From: JALEFZ01 sp039820545
GTDB taxonomy: Bacteria > Bacteroidota > Bacteroidia > J057
NCBI GenBank assembly: GCA_039820545.1
Contig: JBCBPW010000004.1
Location: forward strand, 1-64,000
DNA: 64,000 bases
Reading direction: 5' to 3'
Shown here: piece after piece, positions 8,694 through 17,213 of the stretch
How positions within the stretch are numbered: the first letter of the stretch is position 1
How the letters are laid out: each line of letters starts with the position of its first letter
Made by a program: the position numbers and the translations under genes
The notes under the pieces: model-generated
Databases searched by the model: none
What the model saw: only the letters and a program-made list of their open reading frames with translations
Told to the model about the DNA's origin: nothing

Positions 8694-8796
8694 GTAAGAC
8701 CATGTTTGAAACTTCAAACCTGCGAAAAGTTTGTGCTTTTAGAACCTGAAATCGCTACTTTTTAGCTAGATCTTCATTGTTCCCAAGATGGTCTAA
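8694..8796. repeat. MITE-like intergenic element, copy 1
   Basis: A 102-base element bounded by imperfect terminal inverted repeats: left end TAAGACCATGTTTGAAAC (8695-8712), right end the reverse complement of TTAGACCATCTTGGGAAC. The interior (GCGAAAAGTTTG, AGAACCTGAA, TTTTTAGCTAGAT) recurs in copies at 29932 (inverted) and 46816. It contains no reading frame and lies upstream of the sensor kinase gene. Confidence 0.85.
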
Positions 8797-9217
8797 GAAT
8801 AAATGAAACCTAATGGCTTCTCTACGAAATAACCAGAATTTTCATCAAAGTGATCGTTTGAGCTAGCCAATGTTCTATATGCTTCAACGAACGCCTTTTT
8901 GGCTATTCGAAGGAAGAAACCGCACACTCATATGAAGAATGAAGCTAATGGTTGATACTTTTTGCCCCCCTCCCAGAGCGTAGGCTACTTGGCGCCACAA
9001 CAAACAACTCATCCTCACTATCTAGGATTCTGTGAAGCAGCTTATTGGACATTTTAAGAATGTAAAGGAGCACGCTGTTCCCTCTATGCTTTCCCATGAT
9101 CCCATGTGCGCTGTAAGGAGAATCCTAGATGAGGAGAGCAGTACGCCATAAACTTCTTAACATATGTTAATTTCTTTTTCTATTTCTCTGTAGTAGTTTT
9201 ATATTAAAAAATCTCTC
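8797..9217. other. gene-free region with an isolated inverted repeat
   Basis: No gene is visible. A perfect 12-base inverted repeat (ATCTAGGATTCT at 9020-9031 and AGAATCCTAGAT at 9119-9130) encloses 87 bases, with further imperfect pairing outside (CCTCACT and GAGG). It could be another small repeat element or an RNA structure; no second copy was found in the window. Confidence 0.45.
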
Positions 9218-9589
9218 ATGATGAAAAAAATCATTTTCGTTGCAATATTCGTATGTACGTCCTTTTGGGTACAGGCACAGTCTGACATTGTAGGTACTTG
9301 GTTGAATGAAGATAAGACGGCTAAAGTAGAAGTAGTAGAGGAGGGGGAAGCAATAGAAGGTAAACTCGTGTGGGCCAAAGAAGAAAAGGCAGAAGAAAAA
9401 CTGGGAACAGTCATATTTAAAGACTTGAAAGCCAAAGGGGATAAGTGGAAGGGAGAAGTGTTTGCTATGAGGCGTGGAGCGCATTATGATGCTACGTATG
9501 AAGTGATCGAGGAGGGAAAAAAACTAGAGATTAATGTCTCTGTAGGCATGTTTTCTCAGCGTCAGGTATGGACTAGAGTAGAGGAGTAG
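9218..9589 (+). CDS. DUF2147 family exported protein
   Basis: A 123-residue exported protein with signal peptide MMKKIIFVAIFVCTSFWVQA and cleavage before QSDIVG. The mature part is a single small beta-barrel-like DUF2147 domain: it opens with DIVGTWLNEDKTAKVEV, includes IEGKLVWAKEEK, FKDLKAKGDKWKGEV and ends with QVWTRVE. The biochemical function of DUF2147 is unknown; lipocalin-like ligand binding is suggested by fold only. Two adjacent ATGs (9218, 9221) are possible starts. It is separated from the RND operon by a hairpin terminator. Confidence 0.85.
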   Translation: MMKKIIFVAIFVCTSFWVQAQSDIVGTWLNEDKTAKVEVVEEGEAIEGKLVWAKEEKAEEKLGTVIFKDLKAKGDKWKGEVFAMRRGAHYDATYEVIEEGKKLEINVSVGMFSQRQVWTRVEE

Positions 9590-9692
9590 CTGTCTGCTTG
9601 GATAGACAAAAAAATACATAATCAAAACAACACCTTATCTCTTACGCTCACTTTACCTTAGATTATTTCAAGGAAATACTCAAAGGAATAGC

Positions 9693-9733
9693 TTCTCAGG
9701 CGGCATATCCCATCTGTTGCCTGAGAATTTCTT
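9693..9733 (+). terminator. probable terminator of the DUF2147 gene
   Basis: Nine-base stem TTCTCAGGC (9693-9701) with GCCTGAGAA (9719-9727), 17-base loop, followed by TTTCTT. Modest stem with a broken T tract. Confidence 0.55.
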
Positions 9734-9783
9734 GTATAGAGTGAATTGTCCAGAGAACCAAACTACAAACAATCCCACAACAA

Positions 9784-12108
9784 ATGGTAAGATTGATCTT
9801 ATTGATCCTGTTTTCCTTCCATCTCGTATGGGCGCAGGATGTGATCCAGATTCTTTATGACGAATCGAGAGGAATCTCCAGACTGGCAGATATGATCCAG
9901 GAGGAAGCAGAGGCACTCGTTAGCCCCAGGTTTCAAGTGAAGTTTGAACAAAAACCCTATCGCGAGGGGATGTCACTGAACGATTCTGGTGCAGCATTGA
10001 CAATTACCATTGGGCCTGTGGGTAGTCAGGCAATGATCCAAAAGAAAAACTACACCCATCCTGTTATTGTGGCTACAGTACTTGATGCAGGCCTCCAGGG
10101 ACTGACAAAAAATGCCCAGGGAACAACAGGACAGACGAATTTTAACTATATCGAAAACCCTTTTGATATAGCTGAGGATCTAAGGTATTTACGACTCATT
10201 AGGCCATTTACTCATGTTGTAATCATGGTCGATCAGAAGATTTTGACTCTGGCACCAGAAATCCCAAACAACTTGGCGCAACAGACTCAACCTGATGAGG
10301 AAATCACCTTAGTACCTGTCGGTGATCAACCCATTGCGGAGGTTATTGATGCCATACCTGCCGATTGTGATGCGGTATATCTACTCCCACTGGGAAATGA
10401 TTATGGAGTGGATAAAAGGAAGGCCCTTTTTGAGGCCATCACAGGAAAAGGCTTGGTTTCGTTTTCCCTGCTCGGAGGTACTCAGGTAGCAGAAGGTGTC
10501 ATGGCAGGACGTGCACCCCAGCAATCCTCCCAACTTCTTTCGAGAAGAGTAGCTCTCAATGTCCTTGCAATCTTGGAAGGAGAAGATGCAGGGGATCAAC
10601 CCGTGGAAACTGCTACAGCAGGAGATGATTTTGTCATCAATCTAGAGACGGTCGAAAAGAGTGGGGTCTATCCCTCTTGGCAGGCATTGGGGCAAGCGAG
10701 GCTCCTCAATGTAGCAACCCCTCCGGATGCCCCTACATTAGACCTTCGGACAGCCATCGCACAAGGGCTTATGCAAAATCTGAGTTTTCAAATCAGCCAG
10801 CTTGAAACGGAGTCTGGTAAGGAAACAGTCAAATTAGCCGTAGCAGAGTTATTGCCTGAGCTATCACTGGGAACGAGCTTTGCGGCCATTGATCAAGCGC
10901 GCTCCGCAGCTTCTTTTGGTTCGACACAACCCTATACATGGTCCGCATCCGCTCAGCTAGATCAGGTTTTATTAGCCGAGCCGCTGCTAGCCAATATGCG
11001 CATACAGCAGTTGGTGCAAGCAAGTAGGGTTGCGAGCCAAAATCAAACCGAATTAGACGTCATCCTTGAAGTGGCTGAAGCCTACTTCAATATCCTGTTG
11101 GCGCGTTCGGTAGTCGTCTTGCAGAATCAAAACGTAGACAATACCCGCACCAACTTGAATCTGGCCAAAAAGAAAGAGACAGTGGGCTACTCGGGTGTAT
11201 CTGAAGTGTATAGATGGGAGACAGAACTGGCCTTGAATAAAATCGAACTCAACGATGCACAGGCCAACTGGCGTGGGGCAAAATTTCGACTTAATCAGGT
11301 GCTCAACCAGGATCAGAACACACCTTTGCATCTGGGAGAAAGTTCGCAGGGCGATAGTATTTTGAATATGCTGGACCAGCGGTTGTTTATCTATCTGAGT
11401 GATCCTGGTCAGATTCAGTATCTCGCCGATTTTTTGGTGACAGAGGGTAAGCGCAATCTTCCCGAACTTCGCCAGATCCAGCTAAGCCTAGAAGCGCAGG
11501 AAAGACTGATTCGTTCTCGTAACAGAGCCTTCTATTTGCCTACCATCGGACTCAATGCATCATCTGGATACAATATCTACCAGGGAGGATATGAGTCTGA
11601 GGGTGAGATCCCTCCACAATTTGCAGATGTACTACCCGAACCTATTACCTCACCTACTTGGAGTGTCGGAGTAGGATTAAATATTCCTGTATTTCAAGGG
11701 AGGGCACGTAATGCCAATAAGCAACAGGCGACCATAGATTTGGCGCGTCTTCGCAATCAGGAAAAAGACTTGCAGAACCAATTGGAGCTGCGCATTCGGT
11801 CTTCTTTACAGCAAGTCGGAGCTTCATTTGCCGAGATCGGACTAGCAGAGAAGGCTGCTGAAGCTGCTACCGAAAACCTGCGCATTGCACAGGATGGATA
11901 CAAGGAGGGCATTGTCCCTGTGGCACAGTTGATCGATGCCCAGCAAGCGACCCTACAAACCCAAATCCTGGCTTCCAATGCCATATATTCCTTTTTGCTC
12001 GATTTTCTCATAGTAGAACGCGCCATTGGCTTTTACTACTTCCTCGAAACTCCTGAATCACAAACAGCCTTTTTGGAGCGCCTTGATGAGTATTTGCTCA
12101 ACAATTAA
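9784..12108 (+). CDS. TolC-family outer-membrane efflux protein with N-terminal substrate-binding-like domain
   Basis: A 774-residue outer-membrane protein, about 300 longer than a normal TolC. After the signal peptide (ending VWAQ), residues about 20-275 resemble the ABC_sub_bind family of periplasmic binding proteins: DSGAALTITIGPVGSQAM, then HPVIVATVLDAGLQGL and a later N-x-x-x-N-P region. Residues about 310-770 contain the two OEP repeats of TolC, with long helices (ILEVAEAYFNILLARS; AEKAAEAATENLRIAQDGYKEG; PVAQLIDAQQATLQTQ). It is first in an operon with a membrane-fusion lipoprotein (39 bases on) and an RND pump (29 bases further). The RND genes fit drug, bile-salt or metal export. The attached domain might gather substrate in the periplasm; this is inference. 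Confidence 0.88.
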   Translation: MVRLILLILFSFHLVWAQDVIQILYDESRGISRLADMIQEEAEALVSPRFQVKFEQKPYREGMSLNDSGAALTITIGPVGSQAMIQKKNYTHPVIVATVLDAGLQGLTKNAQGTTGQTNFNYIENPFDIAEDLRYLRLIRPFTHVVIMVDQKILTLAPEIPNNLAQQTQPDEEITLVPVGDQPIAEVIDAIPADCDAVYLLPLGNDYGVDKRKALFEAITGKGLVSFSLLGGTQVAEGVMAGRAPQQSSQLLSRRVALNVLAILEGEDAGDQPVETATAGDDFVINLETVEKSGVYPSWQALGQARLLNVATPPDAPTLDLRTAIAQGLMQNLSFQISQLETESGKETVKLAVAELLPELSLGTSFAAIDQARSAASFGSTQPYTWSASAQLDQVLLAEPLLANMRIQQLVQASRVASQNQTELDVILEVAEAYFNILLARSVVVLQNQNVDNTRTNLNLAKKKETVGYSGVSEVYRWETELALNKIELNDAQANWRGAKFRLNQVLNQDQNTPLHLGESSQGDSILNMLDQRLFIYLSDPGQIQYLADFLVTEGKRNLPELRQIQLSLEAQERLIRSRNRAFYLPTIGLNASSGYNIYQGGYESEGEIPPQFADVLPEPITSPTWSVGVGLNIPVFQGRARNANKQQATIDLARLRNQEKDLQNQLELRIRSSLQQVGASFAEIGLAEKAAEAATENLRIAQDGYKEGIVPVAQLIDAQQATLQTQILASNAIYSFLLDFLIVERAIGFYYFLETPESQTAFLERLDEYLLNN

Positions 12109-12147
12109 TCTCCAGTTTTAACCTCATTGACCACTAAACTCATCCTC

Positions 12148-13221
12148 ATGAAATACTTATTCGGCTTCCTCCTTATGCTGGGACTCTGGTCCTGTGGGCA
12201 AGAAGTAAGTGTAGACGTCGCCCCTGTCCGGCCCGTGAAATACATGGTGATCTCCTCAGGACAAGGAGCTGAAATGGCCAGTTTTACGGGACTGACCAAG
12301 TCTAATCAAGAGACACGCCTATCCTTTAAAGTCGGTGGCGTGATCCAATCCGTCCCTGTCAAAGATGGCCAGCGTGTGAGCCAGGGCCAACTCATCGCCG
12401 TAATCGATGCAGAGGACTACAACCTTCAAGTCGAACAGGCAGACGTGCAAGTAAAGCAAGCTGTGACAGGCTTGAATGTCGCCCGCTCTACCTACGAGCG
12501 TATCGAACGACTCTATGAGAACAACTCCGTTTCCCTCAGCGAATTTGAGCAAGCCAAAGGAAACTATGATGCCAGCCAGGCACAATTACAAGCTGCCCAA
12601 AAGCAATTGGAAGCCGCCAAAAATCAGGTGAGTTACACTAGGCTTCGCGCACCCTATGCAGGGATCATCAGCAGTCTCAGTGTAGAAAAAGGAGAGTTGG
12701 TAGGCGCAGGAAATCCCATCGGCTTGCTGAGTACAGAAGGGAAACCTGAGGTATCATTTGGAGTAGCCGCTTCTTATGTAGGAAAGTTGAAACCCAAGCA
12801 AAAAGTAGAGATCAGACTTTCCATTGATCCCCATAAGGTATTTGAGGGAGAAATCACAGAGGTAGCCTTCAGCCAAGGAAATGCAGCTACCTACCCTGTC
12901 AGTGCCAGATTTACAGATACAAAAGAAAAAATTCGTCCAGGTCTCTCGGCTGAAGTTAAGCTTCCCTTAGACATTGTCCCTACAGGCAGCGCCTACTTTG
13001 TGCCCGCCAAGGTCGTGCGAGAAGATGGACAAGGTCAGCGCTTTGTCTTCAAGCTAGAAGGCGAGGGAGATACCTTGAAGGTGAAGCAACAACCTGTAAA
13101 GATTGGAGAGTTGAGTACACAGGGATTTGTGATACAAAATGGCCTCCAAGAAGGAGATCGCATCGCGACCGCAGGTTTGAATTCATTATTGGATGGAATG
13201 AAAGTCCGTCTCCTTAAATAA
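12148..13221 (+). CDS. RND efflux periplasmic adaptor lipoprotein
   Basis: A 357-residue membrane-fusion protein that bridges the RND pump and the outer-membrane channel. A lipoprotein signal ends at LGLWSC, anchoring it to the inner membrane. The barrel-sandwich (biotinyl-lipoyl-like) half-motifs flank an alpha-hairpin: LSFKVGGVIQSVPVKDGQRVSQGQLIAVID (about 65-95) and YTRLRAPYAGIISSLSVEKGELVGAG (about 170-195), with the coiled-coil hairpin between them (VEQADVQVKQAVTGLNVARSTYERIERLYENNSVS). Beta-barrel and membrane-proximal domains follow. The longest frame starts at a TTG at 12127, but the ATG at 12148 gives a normal lipoprotein signal. Middle gene of the efflux operon. Confidence 0.93.
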   Translation: MKYLFGFLLMLGLWSCGQEVSVDVAPVRPVKYMVISSGQGAEMASFTGLTKSNQETRLSFKVGGVIQSVPVKDGQRVSQGQLIAVIDAEDYNLQVEQADVQVKQAVTGLNVARSTYERIERLYENNSVSLSEFEQAKGNYDASQAQLQAAQKQLEAAKNQVSYTRLRAPYAGIISSLSVEKGELVGAGNPIGLLSTEGKPEVSFGVAASYVGKLKPKQKVEIRLSIDPHKVFEGEITEVAFSQGNAATYPVSARFTDTKEKIRPGLSAEVKLPLDIVPTGSAYFVPAKVVREDGQGQRFVFKLEGEGDTLKVKQQPVKIGELSTQGFVIQNGLQEGDRIATAGLNSLLDGMKVRLLK

Positions 13222-13250
13222 TCTTTCTGCTCACCCAATACGCTATTATT

Positions 13251-16200
13251 GTGAATTTAACACAACTTTCACTTCAAAATAACCGAGTCACCCTCACCCT
13301 AGTCTTTGTGCTATCGGTATTGGGTATCTCGACCTTCAATGGTCTGGAGCGGAATGACATGCCTCCTTTTACGATTAGGGTGGCACAAGTCGTGACGGTT
13401 TTTCCAGGGGCGGGTCCCGAACGCGTGGAAGCCTTGGTGACGACGCCCATCGAACAAGTCGTGCAGGAGCTGCCAGAGCTAGATGTCGTGACGAGTGAGT
13501 CCCGAACAGGTGTCTCCATCGTCAAGGTACAATTGAAACAGGATGTCAAAAAAGAAGACCTCCAACCGATATGGGATCGTCTGCGACGTAAGCTAGAGGG
13601 AATACGAGGCGATCTACCTGAGAATATCTTAGATCCCGATGTCAAGGATGAAGGACTAGGTGTCGTCTACGGGATCATGATCGGCCTGGAAGGTGATGGC
13701 TTCACCTATGATGAGCTAGAATCCTATGCCGAGACGGTCAAAGACCACCTCGTCAGATTGGACGACGCCTCGCGCGTAAAGATTCTCGGAGAGCAAGAGG
13801 CACAAGTGCTGGTCGAGTTTGATCATGCGACACTTGCCCAGTACGGCCTGACTGCAGGTCAATTGCAAAACATCATTTCAAGCACGAATATTCTTTTCCC
13901 TGGAGGTCAAGTCAACCTGGAAGAAGAAAGCATCATTTTAGAACCTACAGGGAATTTTGAGTCCATCGAAGATCTAAAAAAGTTGATCATTCCTATCGGG
14001 CAGACAGGTGGGAGTGTATTCTTGGGAGATATAACTCGAATCCGAAAGGGATATGAAGTACCGCGTGAGCGCATCGTGAGAGTCAATGGTCAGTCAGGAT
14101 TGGCGATTTCGGTCTCACTGAAAGAGGGTGCCAACATTGTCAAACTAGGAGAAATCATTGATGAGGAGCTGAAAGAATTAGAAGCGAGTTTTCCAGTGGG
14201 AATCTCGATGTTTCGTGCTGCCTCTCAGGATGTGATTGTCGATGAGTCTATTCAGGATTTTGTTGGCAACCTCCTTCAATCAGTAGTGATTGTATTGCTG
14301 ACGATGCTTGCCTTCCTGGGGCTGAGGACGGGAGTCGTCGTGGCGAGTTTAATCCCGTTGGCCATCATTACTACGCTGTTTTTGATGGGAATGCTAGATG
14401 TGGGCCTGAATAAGGTATCGCTGGCTGCGCTGATCATGGCTTTGGGGATGCTTGTAGACAATGCCATCGTGATAGCAGAATCGATCATGGTCAAAATGGA
14501 AAATGGCGAGAAAGCTGCGAAAGCTGCTATCGATTCATGTGGAGAGCTGGCCATCCCATTGCTGATTTCTTCCTTGACTACGTCGGCGGCCTTCCTTTCC
14601 TTCTTTTTGGCCGAATCTACCCTAGGCGAAATCGTAGGTCCCTTATTTGTCGTGATCTCTCTGGCCTTGCTTTCTTCCTGGCTATTATCTCTTACAGTAG
14701 TCACGCTCTTGGCTACTTTCCTCATTCGCGTCAAAGCCAAATCGGAAAATACAGAGGAAAAGCCAGGCTTGTTTGATAGAATCACTGCGTATTACCTCCG
14801 AATTCTCGTACCTGTTTTGAAGCGTCCTTGGCTTTTCTTGGTGGGAATTTTGGTTGCCTTTATCCTCTCGATTATGGGGCTTGGAAAACTTCCTTTCATC
14901 TTTTTTCCTGATTCTGAACGAAACCTGATTACGGTAGACATGAACCTTCCCGTAGGCACTTCTATCGAGCAAAGTGAAGCGGTTGTAAACAAGTTAGAAA
15001 GCTTCTTGGCTGAGAATCTAGAAGTCTCAGAAGAGAGAACAAAAGGCGTAAAGTCATGGACTTCCTTTGTGGGAGAGGGACCTGCGAGCTATGATTTGGG
15101 GTATCAGCGTGCCCAGCCGCAATCAAACTATGCCCATATCTTAGTCAATACCACTTCAGGAGATGACAACCAACTGGTCATTGACGCACTTCGTGCCTAT
15201 GCTTTTGATAATCTCCCTGATGCCGAGGTCAAAGTACAGCGACTCAAGCAAGGGGGAGGGTCGGGTATCCCTGTGCAAGTCAGGGTAAGTGGTGCTGAGC
15301 CCAATGAGCTCTTTCGGATCTCCGAAAATATCAGGCGGAAGCTGGGGCAAATACAAGGCAGCGTGAACATCTCAGATGACTGGGGACCCAAACTCAAGAA
15401 ACTGGTAGTAGATATTGACGAGGCAGCAGCTCGTCGTGCAGGACTCTCCAATCAGGATATCGCTCTATCCTTACAGACAGCCCTGTCTGGTTTTGAAACG
15501 GGTGATTATCGAGAAGGAGAAGACAACCTCCCTATCATTCTACGTAGCAGCAATAGTCAGGAATTGGACATTAGCCAACTCAAGACCATCAATATTTTTG
15601 CGCAAAACTCAGGCAAATCAGTTCCGCTTGCACAAGTTGCCTCTTTGGTTCCTTCCTGGCAGTTTGCCAAGATCAATCGTAGGGATTTGTATCGTACCAT
15701 TGTCATCAACGCCTACCTACAGGGAGGATACACGGCAAGGGATATTACCCAAGAGTTGGAGCCTTGGTTAGAAGAAGAAGCTAAAAAATGGCCTGATGGA
15801 TACACCTATGAGCTAGGGGGAGAAGCAGAAGACAGTGCTTCGGGCCTACAAGCAGTCATTGACCAGTTGCCTATTTCTGGTTTCCTGATTGTCTTACTCT
15901 TGATCCTTCAGTTCAATTCCTTCAGGAAGACGACCATCGTACTCGGTGCCATCCCTCTGGGGATCATTGGGGTAGTCTTGGGACTCTTTTTGTTCAAGTC
16001 TTATTTTGGATTCTTTGCTTTTCTGGGGATCATCTCGCTTGCTGGAATTATCATCAACAATGCGATTGTGCTACTGGATAGGATAGAAATTGAGCAAGAA
16101 GAATACAAACGAGGGCCTTGGGAGTCGATCATAGCGGCTTGCCAGCAGCGTCTCCGGCCAATTCTCCTGACGACCTTCACTACGACGCTAGGCTTGATTC

Positions 16201-16352
16201 CGCTCTACCTCGGCGGAGGCTTGATGTGGGAGCCGATGGCGATAGGCATCATTGTAGGACTGCTGTTCGGAACAATCATCACACTTTTGTTTGTGCCTGT
16301 GCTATATAAATTACTTTATCAAGTCAAAGCGCCTACTAGCCCTAAGCTTTAG
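13251..16352 (+). CDS. RND family efflux permease (AcrB/HAE-1 like)
   Basis: A 1033-residue inner-membrane proton-driven pump, the full length expected for the superfamily. Twelve membrane helices occur in the usual pattern: one at the start (VTLTLVFVLSVLGISTF), a group of about six at 335-500, a second at 525-545 and a group of five at 865-1020, with two large periplasmic loops. The helix-4 proton-relay signature is present (ALIMALGMLVDNAIVIAESI, about 390-410). The start is a GTG at 13251, and no better ATG precedes the conserved first helix. A well-formed terminator follows. The sequence resembles multidrug or lipid-type HAE pumps more than metal-specific CzcA pumps, but substrate cannot be assigned. 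Confidence 0.95.
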   Translation: MNLTQLSLQNNRVTLTLVFVLSVLGISTFNGLERNDMPPFTIRVAQVVTVFPGAGPERVEALVTTPIEQVVQELPELDVVTSESRTGVSIVKVQLKQDVKKEDLQPIWDRLRRKLEGIRGDLPENILDPDVKDEGLGVVYGIMIGLEGDGFTYDELESYAETVKDHLVRLDDASRVKILGEQEAQVLVEFDHATLAQYGLTAGQLQNIISSTNILFPGGQVNLEEESIILEPTGNFESIEDLKKLIIPIGQTGGSVFLGDITRIRKGYEVPRERIVRVNGQSGLAISVSLKEGANIVKLGEIIDEELKELEASFPVGISMFRAASQDVIVDESIQDFVGNLLQSVVIVLLTMLAFLGLRTGVVVASLIPLAIITTLFLMGMLDVGLNKVSLAALIMALGMLVDNAIVIAESIMVKMENGEKAAKAAIDSCGELAIPLLISSLTTSAAFLSFFLAESTLGEIVGPLFVVISLALLSSWLLSLTVVTLLATFLIRVKAKSENTEEKPGLFDRITAYYLRILVPVLKRPWLFLVGILVAFILSIMGLGKLPFIFFPDSERNLITVDMNLPVGTSIEQSEAVVNKLESFLAENLEVSEERTKGVKSWTSFVGEGPASYDLGYQRAQPQSNYAHILVNTTSGDDNQLVIDALRAYAFDNLPDAEVKVQRLKQGGGSGIPVQVRVSGAEPNELFRISENIRRKLGQIQGSVNISDDWGPKLKKLVVDIDEAAARRAGLSNQDIALSLQTALSGFETGDYREGEDNLPIILRSSNSQELDISQLKTINIFAQNSGKSVPLAQVASLVPSWQFAKINRRDLYRTIVINAYLQGGYTARDITQELEPWLEEEAKKWPDGYTYELGGEAEDSASGLQAVIDQLPISGFLIVLLLILQFNSFRKTTIVLGAIPLGIIGVVLGLFLFKSYFGFFAFLGIISLAGIIINNAIVLLDRIEIEQEEYKRGPWESIIAACQQRLRPILLTTFTTTLGLIPLYLGGGLMWEPMAIGIIVGLLFGTIITLLFVPVLYKLLYQVKAPTSPKL

Positions 16353-16383
16353 AAAAGACTCATTAGCGACCCTAGTTTTTATC

Positions 16384-16420
16384 AAGGGGTGGACTTCATC
16401 AGAAGTCTGCCCCTTTTGTA
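16384..16420 (+). terminator. terminator of the RND operon
   Basis: 13-base stem (16384-16396 with 16403-16415) with two G-T wobbles, six-base loop, ending in CCCCTTTTGT, 31 bases after the permease stop. Confidence 0.75.
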
Positions 16421-16540
16421 TTCCCATCTCTCCCATTTCTTTGCCCCTCACCCCAAAAAGTTGAATCCCATATTTCCCTTCTCCAGATTGGCCCAAGTGA
16501 TCCAATATGTGCAGGATCTTCAATCAATCATTCATAGGAA

Positions 16541-17119
16541 ATGAAAAAGCAAAAACTATATACCCTCATCAAAATCGCGCTATTCCTGTTTATCTTAAAC
16601 GGCCTGGTATTCGCATTATTGGGCTTTGAAAAAGATCAAGAAGTGGTAGGAGCATCTCCTTTTTTAGAGAAAGAGTTAGACGAGTTGAGCACATATTTCT
16701 CCCAGTCTGAAGCACTCGATACCAGTGTATCCCAGGTACCTGTTGCATGGCATTTGGACCATTCCCTGAAAGTAATCAATCGCATTCACGATACACTGAC
16801 GGCTTCGAATCCCAAGGATTACGCTATCAATTTGAACCCTGTGCGCATCGCTGTTTTTTCCTCTGGCAAGATGCCACGTGGACGAGGGAAAGCACCCCGA
16901 TCGGTTCTTCCACCAGATACCATTACGCTTTCGGCTTTAGAAGCACAACTCGCAGAAGCGCAGGGGCACACAGCCCAATGGGATACCTTGGACAAACACG
17001 CCCATTTTACCCATCCTGTCTTTGGTAAGCTCCATCGCCAACATTCGAAGCAGTTTGTCACCATTCATACTCAGCACCATCTGGCCATCATTCGAGACAT
17101 CTTGCAAAAACAACCTTGA
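16541..17119 (+). CDS. membrane-anchored DinB/DUF1569-like protein
   Basis: A 192-residue protein with one N-terminal membrane segment (about residues 9-28, ALFLFILNGLVFALL) and no clear cleavage site, so the rest is probably periplasmic. The body fits the DinB four-helix-bundle superfamily, DUF1569 type: a first histidine in VAWHLDHSLKVINRI, then HAHFTHPVFGKLHRQHSKQF, and a last cluster THTQHHLAIIRDIL are the expected metal-binding histidine sites. DinB-fold proteins include thiol transferases (bacillithiol and mycothiol dependent), but no enzyme activity is shown here. Membrane anchoring is unusual for the family. A second, unanchored relative is encoded at 33121-33660. Confidence 0.7.
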   Translation: MKKQKLYTLIKIALFLFILNGLVFALLGFEKDQEVVGASPFLEKELDELSTYFSQSEALDTSVSQVPVAWHLDHSLKVINRIHDTLTASNPKDYAINLNPVRIAVFSSGKMPRGRGKAPRSVLPPDTITLSALEAQLAEAQGHTAQWDTLDKHAHFTHPVFGKLHRQHSKQFVTIHTQHHLAIIRDILQKQP

Positions 17120-17137
17120 TCACATCCATCAACAGAT

Positions 17138-17182
17138 GGAGGTCATTTTTCTAAAGGAATATCTCCTCGAAAAATGACCTCC
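17138..17182. terminator. long hairpin between convergent genes
   Basis: Perfect 14-bp stem (17138-17151 with 17169-17182) and a 17-base loop between the DinB-like gene and porX, which converge here. Neither side has a strong T tract after the stem, so a bidirectional terminator or an mRNA-stabilising hairpin are both possible. Confidence 0.55.
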
Positions 17183-17213
17183 TGAAACATGAATAAAGAG
17201 AAATATAGTCTAT

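Noticed and set aside
14276..14785. 169-codon antisense frame inside the RND permease gene
   Set aside because: Typical long antisense shadow of a transmembrane-protein gene; residue composition (Ser/Thr-rich) is not protein-like.
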